Source: an uncultured Clostridia bacterium (lineage in GTDB: Bacteria > Bacillota > Clostridia > TANB77 > CAG-508). Taken from it: a stretch of DNA of 64,000 nucleotides. The stretch is taken from assembly GCA_947573445.1 (NCBI GenBank), contig CANPFR010000003.1:62001-126000 (forward strand), in the 5' to 3' direction. Of the stretch, positions 58,109 to 64,000 are shown one piece after another. Every line of letters starts with the position of its first letter. The first letter of the stretch is position 1. The translations under genes and the position numbers were made by a program. The notes beneath the pieces were generated by a model that saw only the letters and a program-made list of their open reading frames with translations, did no database searches and had not been told where the DNA came from.

Positions 58109-58603
58109 TTATATAACTGCTTTAATCTCTTTTCTTGAAAAATAGCTCTTATCACTTTGTATTACATCTTCATATTCCTTTAACCATTCATTTAAATAAT
58201 CGTTATATTCTCGTTCTTCTTCTGTTTCTTCTGAATTCTCTGTGCAATCAAAATGTAATTGAAATACCCCATTATTTTTTCCCATAAGCATAGCTGTTTT
58301 AGGGTTATCAATATAAAAATCTGTAATTCTTGCAATTTTCAAATCATTATTAAATAGAATGGTAATTTCAGGGTCACTAATTAAATCACCTTTATTGGCA
58401 ATTTGAAGATTATCCATATAATAAAATGTAGAAACTTTCATATGACTTTCATCAACTTTCTCAGCAGAAGCACCATATTCACTAAAATCTTCGTCTAATT
58501 CTGGTTTATGAATTAAGTAAAATTTAGGTTCAACATCAGTTAATAACTCTCCAACAACTTTTGATAACAATTCATAATTTTCTTTAAAAAGTTTTATTCT
58601 CAT
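58109..58603 (-). CDS. Hypothetical protein
   Basis: 164 residues, acidic, with alternating strand and helix patterns (LLTDVEPKFYLIHKPELDED). No family recognised. Plausible gene with a normal codon pattern and a GAGAAAAGG site. It is the first gene inside the proposed element. Confidence 0.55.
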   Translation of the reverse strand: MRIKLFKENYELLSKVVGELLTDVEPKFYLIHKPELDEDFSEYGASAEKVDESHMKVSTFYYMDNLQIANKGDLISDPEITILFNNDLKIARITDFYIDNPKTAMLMGKNNGVFQLHFDCTENSEETEEEREYNDYLNEWLKEYEDVIQSDKSYFSRKEIKAVI

Positions 58604-58852
58604 TTTCCTTTTCTCCTAAAATATTTTTAATTGATTAAGTTTTATCATATCTAGTCGTAATTGTCAATATTTTCATTATTTTATAATAGGGCAATATTTT
58701 ACTTTAAACGCCTTTTTAAGAATCCAATACGTAAAAGTTTACGGTCGCAGATTTTAAACGTCTTAAAAGGACGTTAAGGACGGTCTGAGAGCAAAGAAAA
58801 AGCCACAAAGTACATTTTACCTTGCAACTTTATTTATTATATTATTTTCAAT

Positions 58853-59413
58853 CTAAACTTTGGCATGATTTTTATCTTGCAACATCGTACCGCAATACAT
58901 ACATTCTTGTGGTACTCCAATACTAACAGTATTTTGAGCACCGCACTGAGGGCATTTTATTATTATTGTTTTTTCGTTTTCCTGTTTTTCTTTTTCTTCT
59001 GCCATTTTTTCGTATTCACTTAAAATTAGCGAATTTGTTTCGTCCATATAACCGTTTATCATTTTTTTACTTATCATTTCTGTAATGTCTTGTATCGCCT
59101 TTTCCTTATTTACTCCGATTTCTTGGCACAATGTATCCATATTGATATTATGTCTTGTGTTAATATATTTTAAATATTCATTCATCAATTTTGCTTTTCT
59201 TTTTCTCTTATTTCCAAAAAATATTAAGCTCGTACCTGGCAAGAAAAATAAAATCATACTAATCATAAATATAGAAAAATCCTTCATATCTATAGACGCA
59301 CATATTAAAAGTAAGGTCAAAATATCTAAAACGATTCCAACACCAAACATGATATTGGAAATCAGTTTACTTATCTTATCTGTAACCGATACATACAAAT
59401 TTTGTTTATTCAT
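58853..59413 (-). CDS. Membrane protein with PCI-type and zinc-ribbon C-terminus
   Basis: 186 residues: two membrane segments (about 22-40 and 46-64), a winged-helix/PCI-like segment (NINMDTLCQEIGVNKEKAIQ) and a C-terminal zinc ribbon with CPQCGAQ and CMYCGTM. The last gene of a membrane operon with an SPFH protein, analogous to the ydjFGHI locus of Bacillus. Role unknown. Confidence 0.65.
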   Translation of the reverse strand: MNKQNLYVSVTDKISKLISNIMFGVGIVLDILTLLLICASIDMKDFSIFMISMILFFLPGTSLIFFGNKRKRKAKLMNEYLKYINTRHNINMDTLCQEIGVNKEKAIQDITEMISKKMINGYMDETNSLILSEYEKMAEEKEKQENEKTIIIKCPQCGAQNTVSIGVPQECMYCGTMLQDKNHAKV

Positions 59414-59414
59414 C

Positions 59415-59783
59415 TTAGTTATCCTCCTTTGCTAATAAAATCATTGTGTCTACAAATAAATAGATTAACAAAAAGCTAAAATTAGTAATTAACAAACTTT
59501 TCATTGTTAATATATTTTTTATGAACAGATTAACAATGAAAGAAATCCCTATATAAATACATGTTATTGTAGACAATCCAGCAACCGCAAAAGCTTTTTG
59601 TTTCGTTTCCGTTAATATTAGTATCATACTATATACTAGTATTTCATCTAAAATAATAAATGCGAAAGAAGTTCCTTGAATAGCTGTCTTTTGGGTACTA
59701 CCTACACCAAAAAATAGTAAAAAACTTAGCATAATAACGATAATTAAACTAAATGTAAAAATTATCTTTTTATTTTTATTCAT
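59415..59783 (-). CDS. Four-helix small membrane protein
   Basis: 122 residues, four predicted membrane segments. No family recognised. It lies 1 nt from its neighbour and 12 nt from the SPFH gene; part of the same operon. Confidence 0.6.
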   Translation of the reverse strand: MNKNKKIIFTFSLIIVIMLSFLLFFGVGSTQKTAIQGTSFAFIILDEILVYSMILILTETKQKAFAVAGLSTITCIYIGISFIVNLFIKNILTMKSLLITNFSFLLIYLFVDTMILLAKEDN

Positions 59784-59795
59784 ATCAATTCCCCC

Positions 59796-60941
59796 TTAAA
59801 TTTTTTCTCCACATTCAGGACAAAACTTTGATGTTTCAGGTATTTCTTGATTACACTTAGGACACTTAAAAATTTGTGGTTCTCCGCATTCAGGGCAAAA
59901 TTTCTTTCCTTCTATGATTTTAGCACCACATTTTTTACAAAATACTCCTAATTTATTCCCACATTCAGGACAAAACTTTAAATTTTTATCAACTTCGCAC
60001 CCACATTGCTTACATTTTATTGTATTTGATGTATCTTGCTCTTTTGTAGGATTGGTATTACTTGTATTTATTTTTGTTGATATATTTCCCATTTGATTGC
60101 CAAATTGACTTCCTAATCCTAATCCCATGCCTAATCCCATTCCAGCATTCATAAAACCTGAGCCATTTCCTTCATTTTTTGCAGCACTTTCTAAAGTATC
60201 AAATGACCTTGCTGTGTTGTAATCGTAGCCTACAATGTTCATCTCTGCCTTTTTTGCCAAAGCATCTTTTAACTTTTTTACTGCGGTATCCTCTTCAGGT
60301 GCTTCAATTGATGTAACATAAAAATTAACTAACTTAACACCATACTTTTCAACTTCTGGTCGTAAGCAGTTTTCGAGTTCGCTCGATATTTCTGAAATAT
60401 ACGCATTTATTTCTAATATAGAGATTTGTTTCTTTACTAAATAGCCACTGATATTATTTTTTACATTCGATACAAATAATCCCCTAAAATATTTAACCAT
60501 TTTATCATGCTCAAATGTGTGCATTGTTCCAACTAATTTTGTCAAAAAAGTTTTGGAATCTTCCACTTGTATTCCAAATTGTCCGAACGAAGTAACAGGA
60601 ATAAATACATGATATTTTGGATCCTCTAATTGTATTGCTGGAGCAGTTCCCCATTTTACATCTAAAGCAAATATTTTATTGATATACCAAATTTCAGCAG
60701 TAAATGGCGATTTCCCTCCAAAAGGTAGATTGATTAACTTGCTTAAAAGTGGTATATTTTTAGTTGATAAAGTATGCCTTCCAGGTCCTAACACATCTAA
60801 AACTTTACCCTCTTTTACAAATACAACTTCCTGACTTTCATTTACAATAACTTGCGTCCATGTTCCCAATTCTTGACTTGGATATTTCCACGCCATAATA
60901 TTGGGTTCTCCTTCATATTTTATAACATCAACAATTGCCAT
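59796..60941 (-). CDS. SPFH-domain protein with zinc ribbons (YdjI-like)
   Basis: 381 residues. The SPFH (stomatin-like) domain spans about 30-270 (VKEGKVLDVLGPGRHTLST, KKLKDALAKKAEMNIVGYDY). The C-terminal 110 residues contain zinc ribbons with many CxxC pairs (CKQCGCE, CPECGNK, CPKCNQE). This architecture matches YdjI-type SPFH virion-core-like proteins of Firmicutes and predicts membrane-microdomain scaffolding. A Gly-Met-rich linker (AGMGLGMGLGLG) separates the parts. Confidence 0.8.
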   Translation of the reverse strand: MAIVDVIKYEGEPNIMAWKYPSQELGTWTQVIVNESQEVVFVKEGKVLDVLGPGRHTLSTKNIPLLSKLINLPFGGKSPFTAEIWYINKIFALDVKWGTAPAIQLEDPKYHVFIPVTSFGQFGIQVEDSKTFLTKLVGTMHTFEHDKMVKYFRGLFVSNVKNNISGYLVKKQISILEINAYISEISSELENCLRPEVEKYGVKLVNFYVTSIEAPEEDTAVKKLKDALAKKAEMNIVGYDYNTARSFDTLESAAKNEGNGSGFMNAGMGLGMGLGLGSQFGNQMGNISTKINTSNTNPTKEQDTSNTIKCKQCGCEVDKNLKFCPECGNKLGVFCKKCGAKIIEGKKFCPECGEPQIFKCPKCNQEIPETSKFCPECGEKI

Positions 60942-60977
60942 ATTTTTTACTCCTTTTATATTTTATTTTAATAATAT

Positions 60978-62012
60978 TTATCTAGTTGCTTCTTCTTTGG
61001 TTAGTGTTACATCTGCTGAGGCTATTTCTGATAATGGCATTCCATACATTCTACTATATTCGTACGCTTCTTTTATATAAAGTTTTACATGTACTGAAAC
61101 AGAACCGTCTGAATTTTTAGTAACTTCTTCTGCATGTACGCATTGACCTGAATTGTAAGCAGATTTTATTGATACATCTTCATCAAGACATTTTTCAAAT
61201 CCTATCAGTTTCAAGTAATCATCATCATAATATTGTTGTGTACTATTGTTATTTTTTGTAATATCTTCTTCATGCACTTTCACGTTATCAAAAATTTCAT
61301 CTCTTGACGTGAAAGATTTATCATTATTATTGGTTGTAGGCTCTTGAGTTTCTTCTCCACCTGTTCTTTCTTGATTTGCTTCAATATAAGCCCTTGTTTC
61401 GTTATCCCAAAAGTCTTGTTCAGTGTCTCCGTCCCACACATCTTGTTCTATATCTTCCTTAGGTTCATATTCACCATCTTCAAAATTCTGTTCATTATTT
61501 TCAACTTTATTATTCATGCTTATTTCGCTTGTTGATGTCGGTATCGCATTTGTATTTTGATGATTGGTTGCATATCCTATCCCAATCAATATTACTAGAA
61601 CAATTCCAAATATCGAAAAAATCTTCTTTTTTGAATTTTGCTTACTTTCTTTTTTCATTTCTGTTTTATTTTCCATAGTATTATTACTTTTATTAACACT
61701 ATCTTGTAATTCAGCAATTGCACCAATTTCAGAAAGTCTTGCTTTCATATTTTCTGCTTCTTCTTTTACCACATTTTGTTTAATTGCCTTTGGTAGATTA
61801 TCAATAATCTTTTGTACGTCTTTTAATCCTAATCCTGTTATTTCTCTGATAGTTTTAATTACACTTGCTTGATTTGAACCAATATTTATTAAGATTACAT
61901 CAAATTCAGGATTTACATTATTTTCTGTATGATTAGTACCTATACTAGCACCACAATTACTACAAAATTTTTCTCCTTCGTTTACTTCTTTTCCGCAGTT
62001 AGTACAAAACAT
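60978..62012 (-). CDS. Zinc ribbon, ribosomal L7/L12-CTD-like, membrane-anchored protein
   Basis: 344 residues. An N-terminal zinc ribbon (CTNCGKEVN, CSNCGAS) is followed at about 36-105 by a domain like the L7/L12 C-terminal domain: EFDVILINIG, TIREITGLGLKDVQKIIDNL and KEEAENMKARLSEIGA. A membrane segment (about 125-145) and an acidic linker lead to an external domain. In L7/L12 this domain recruits elongation factors, so a membrane-tethered copy could bind a translation factor or just be a scaffold. First of the SPFH operon. Confidence 0.75.
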   Translation of the reverse strand: MFCTNCGKEVNEGEKFCSNCGASIGTNHTENNVNPEFDVILINIGSNQASVIKTIREITGLGLKDVQKIIDNLPKAIKQNVVKEEAENMKARLSEIGAIAELQDSVNKSNNTMENKTEMKKESKQNSKKKIFSIFGIVLVILIGIGYATNHQNTNAIPTSTSEISMNNKVENNEQNFEDGEYEPKEDIEQDVWDGDTEQDFWDNETRAYIEANQERTGGEETQEPTTNNNDKSFTSRDEIFDNVKVHEEDITKNNNSTQQYYDDDYLKLIGFEKCLDEDVSIKSAYNSGQCVHAEEVTKNSDGSVSVHVKLYIKEAYEYSRMYGMPLSEIASADVTLTKEEATR

Positions 62013-62026
62013 TTTTTAATCCCCCT

Positions 62027-62212
62027 TTATTTCTTTTTAAATGGTACTAAAAATTTTTCTTCCACTTTTTTTGCTCCCCAAAGGTAGCCTCGACATTTTG
62101 TGTTCAAACAGCCGATGTGTCCGTTCTTCTTATTCTCATAAATTATTCTGCCACATCTCCAACAACGCAGTTGATCTCCTTCTTTGGGCGGTTTTATTAC
62201 ATTATCAATCAT
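62027..62212 (-). CDS. Small zinc-ribbon protein
   Basis: 61 residues with CWRCGR and CLNTKC forming one zinc knuckle pair. It starts the operon that continues with the L7/L12-like protein, 14 nt away. Role unknown. Confidence 0.6.
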   Translation of the reverse strand: MIDNVIKPPKEGDQLRCWRCGRIIYENKKNGHIGCLNTKCRGYLWGAKKVEEKFLVPFKKK

Positions 62213-62363
62213 TTTTTCTCATTCCTTTCTATATTATCATTTTTATTCTTGTTTGTCAACGTCGTTTCTTTTGTTTTTATTTATTGTGTAACATCGTTTC
62301 CTTTATTGTGTTTCGTTTTCTTGATAAAATCTAGCAAAAGATGTATTTAGCGAGGTGTATTTT

Positions 62364-62709
62364 ATGGAAAATGAAAGATTTGTTCCAGACGTATTTAAGG
62401 TGCTGGGAAAAAATATTAAGAAAATCAGAATGGCTGAAAACGTTTCCCAAGAACAGTTAGCAGAAAAAATCAATAAATCTCCACATCTGGTTGGATTATT
62501 TGAACGTGGAAAGTGTCGGCATCAGTATTCCCACCATAATTGACATTTGCAATGCACTCAACATTGACGCTAACTCTGTTTTTGCTGACGTTATCCAGTC
62601 TGACACCAATGCCTCTGACACTATCCTGCTAAAAACTCTCAATTCCTTTGATGAAAACGAAAAAGAAATCGTTACGTCTTTAATTACTTTTATCAACTCT
62701 AAAAATTAA
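62364..62709 (+). CDS. Xre-family regulator, read with a +1 shift at CGG
   Basis: The only plus-strand gene with the shift. ATG 62364 has CGAGG eight bases upstream (a GTG at 62355 is less likely). It opens an HTH (NIKKIRMAENVSQEQLAEKI, NKSPHLVGLFERGKC) and frame 0 stops soon after CGG at 62517. Reading CGGC as Gly gives ERGKCGISIPTIIDICNALN, the usual last HTH helix and dimer region, then ends at 62709 with 114 residues. The frame that starts at 62491 is an artefact of the break. It is the regulator of the integrated element. Confidence 0.9.
62517..62519 (+). other. CGG +1 frameshift site in the element's Xre gene
   Basis: Plus strand TGT CGGC ATC; skipping one base gives Cys-Gly-Ile. This site shows that the phenomenon does not depend on the strand and occurs in mobile DNA. 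Confidence 0.9.
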
Positions 62710-62724
62710 ATAAAAATGAGGTAT

Positions 62725-63090
62725 CTATTCTTTACTTGTAGATACCTCTTTACATTCTCTATTCAATTCGTTTGCCAAGATTACGCCGAACACAAAGATT
62801 TGTTGTGCCATTTCGTTTTCCATGTCTTCGCTTAAATCTATGTATGTTTCCAGCAAATCTTTTTGCTCTCTCGTCATTTTTTCCTGCATTGCGTCATATA
62901 TATCTAGTCGTGCATTTCTCAACCCTTTGTACTTATCATTCAAAGTTAGTAGTTGCTCTCTAAAAGTATCATAAATTGCTGTCAGTAGGGGCACCTGTTT
63001 CAAGTCTATATATTTTTTAGTATTGGTTCCGAAAATCTCATCAAAAAATTCTAAATATTCTTGTTTCTTTTTATTATCTTCATTATTCAT
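62725..63090 (-). CDS. Small helical accessory protein, paralogue 2
   Basis: 121 residues, a paralogue of the gene at 57089-57517, sharing its C-terminal QIF(I/V)FxxILAxExxRECK pattern and helix layout. Convergent with the Xre regulator. Function unknown. Confidence 0.7.
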   Translation of the reverse strand: MNNEDNKKKQEYLEFFDEIFGTNTKKYIDLKQVPLLTAIYDTFREQLLTLNDKYKGLRNARLDIYDAMQEKMTREQKDLLETYIDLSEDMENEMAQQIFVFGVILANELNRECKEVSTSKE

Positions 63091-63105
63091 TTTTCTTTTT
63101 CTCCT

Positions 63106-63375
63106 TTATTTTTTATAAAATTCTTCCCTTATAATAAAAATTGGGCTATCATTATCTATCGTATAGACATTTATTCTGATCCAACCATTCTTTTGGTAGG
63201 TTGTTATTTCTATACGCTTTCCTTGTACAATTCCAAATATAACAGTTTCGCCATCTTGATTTTTTGCAGTAAATATCTCAAAATTGTTATTGTTAATAAA
63301 ATCTCTAATCATGTAGTCATCATGCCAATCTATTTGATTGATTTCTTCTTGTAAAACCTGTAATTCATTTTCCAA
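63106..63375 (-). CDS. Small hypothetical protein of the element
   Basis: 89 residues with an N-terminal coiled helix (NELQVLQEEINQIDW) and a beta-rich C-terminus (KNQDGETVIFGIVQGKRIEI). No family recognised. GGAGG precedes the ATG. Confidence 0.6.
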   Translation of the reverse strand: MENELQVLQEEINQIDWHDDYMIRDFINNNNFEIFTAKNQDGETVIFGIVQGKRIEITTYQKNGWIRINVYTIDNDSPIFIIREEFYKK

Positions 63376-63496
63376 AATCTTTTTCCTCCTTACTTTTATT
63401 AGCTCTTAATTAACGTCAGAAACGTCTTGAAACGGTTTTCATATATCCCCTCGCAAATTTCTTCGCTTACAAATTAAAATGCCTTCTTAACGTGAA

Positions 63497-63895
63497 TTAA
63501 AAATCTTCACTCTGCAAAATCATTCCGTTACTCTTATTTACTTCTGTATTCTTGTTGATTTCAAGCAATTTGTCGTTAGTTAATTTTTTCGTGTACTCAG
63601 TCAGTTTGTTTATATTTCTTCTTTTTACTATTGTATCATCTAGTATTGCTGTTTTTCCTAATCCTGATGTTATTGCAACTTCTTCGTTTGGCTTATGAAA
63701 AAATTTACTGATATGTATTTGTACTTTATTTTCTGTACTGTAACGTAACGAAAATTCTAAAAAGTTCTGTTCGTCTAAATCAATTCTTTTTATGAGTATC
63801 TTTTCTTTATACATTAAGAAATATTTTACATCTAACTGCCAGTCATTCCTACAACTGTTATTGATTTTTATTATTTGTTCTTTCTTCAAACACAT
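63497..63895 (-). CDS. Small hypothetical protein of the element
   Basis: 132 residues, with a short strand-rich centre and a basic C-terminal helix. Not recognised. It overlaps the partial gene that ends at 63858, so the two form a tight run typical of mobile elements. Confidence 0.5.
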   Translation of the reverse strand: MCLKKEQIIKINNSCRNDWQLDVKYFLMYKEKILIKRIDLDEQNFLEFSLRYSTENKVQIHISKFFHKPNEEVAITSGLGKTAILDDTIVKRRNINKLTEYTKKLTNDKLLEINKNTEVNKSNGMILQSEDF

Positions 63896-64000
63896 TATTT
63901 AATTTCTCCTTTTCATATTTTCTAAATTCCTCGATAGCTTCTAAAGTTCCGACAACTGCTACATATTTTTGTTTGATTGTCAACTCTTGATAAAGCAGGG
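63858..64000 (-). CDS. Partial gene, C-terminal end only
   Basis: The frame is open from the window edge to the stop at 63858, reading QELTIKQKYVAVVGTLEAIE then FRKYEKEK. Helical and charged. Too short to name. It overlaps the gene at 63497-63895 by 38 nt. Confidence 0.5.
   Translation of the reverse strand, partial: LLYQELTIKQKYVAVVGTLEAIEEFRKYEKEKLNNVFEERTNNKNQ

Overview
This is a low-GC window from a spore-forming member of the Clostridia/Firmicutes. The evidence for that is AT-rich codon use, strong AGGAGG-type ribosome sites, two Coat-F-type spore coat proteins, a spore photoproduct lyase homologue, the dnaG-rpoD pair, and a gdpP-rplI-dnaB-tilS-ftsH core cluster. I cannot name a genus. 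Most genes lie on the minus strand.

The main discovery is a decoding anomaly. Ten otherwise healthy genes are each broken into two reading frames (one is broken twice), giving 11 breaks. Every break falls exactly on an in-frame CGG triplet. At every one, skipping a single base, so that CGGN is read as one glycine (GGN), restores the full family protein. The genes include the primary sigma factor rpoD, the primase dnaG and an ABC ATPase whose Walker A motif only exists after the shift. One of the ten is on the plus strand. All four quadruplets occur: CGGA 5 times, CGGT 3, CGGC 2 and CGGG 1. I also read through the other CGG trinucleotides in the genes. Dozens exist, but apart from two they all straddle codon boundaries. 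The two in-frame exceptions that look like ordinary Arg codons sit at codon 8 of a second sigma factor and codon 2 of an unknown gene. The simplest reading is that CGG is an unassigned or hungry codon that triggers obligate +1 frameshifting, or that a quadruplet CGGN-Gly decoding exists.

Layout. 1-4574: the N-terminal 1,524 codons of a giant secreted protein (NPCBM, transglutaminase-like core, F5/8-type C domain, Ig-like repeats). 4715-5305: relic of an M14 peptidase. 5346-12275: housekeeping cluster ftsH, tilS, dnaB, rplI, gdpP. 12803-13232: two coat proteins. 13324-17773: envelope genes (DUF368, TVP38, LPG-synthase-like flippase, polysaccharide deacetylase, MGDG-synthase-type glycosyltransferase). 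17867-21113: ABC exporter. 21284-28947: pentapeptide protein, splB-like, serpin-like protein, pyrophosphatase, DHH protein with an enolase relic, metallo-hydrolase, acetyltransferases, DUF402, kinase. 28963-35040: decayed or diverged type I restriction locus with a PIN-like protein. 35114-39059: NUDIX, GNAT, LD-carboxypeptidase, HAD genes and an HD-domain relic. 39185-43644: second sigma factor, rpoD, dnaG. 43825-46938: CarD-type regulator, dUTPase, RNA methyltransferase, DUF4180, small membrane protein. 46995-52882: complete type I restriction-modification system. 53151-57517: unknown genes and a broken Xre gene. 57860-57904: 3' fragment of a tRNA-Met, read as the attachment site of an integrated element that runs to the right end. 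That element carries an SPFH/zinc-ribbon membrane operon, one protein of which has a ribosomal L7/L12 C-terminal-like domain, and an Xre regulator that itself contains a CGG shift.

The restriction systems, the PIN protein and the tRNA-borne element make 28-35 kb and 47-64 kb accessory regions; the rest is core genome. No CRISPR array, complete tRNA, rRNA or insertion sequence was seen.
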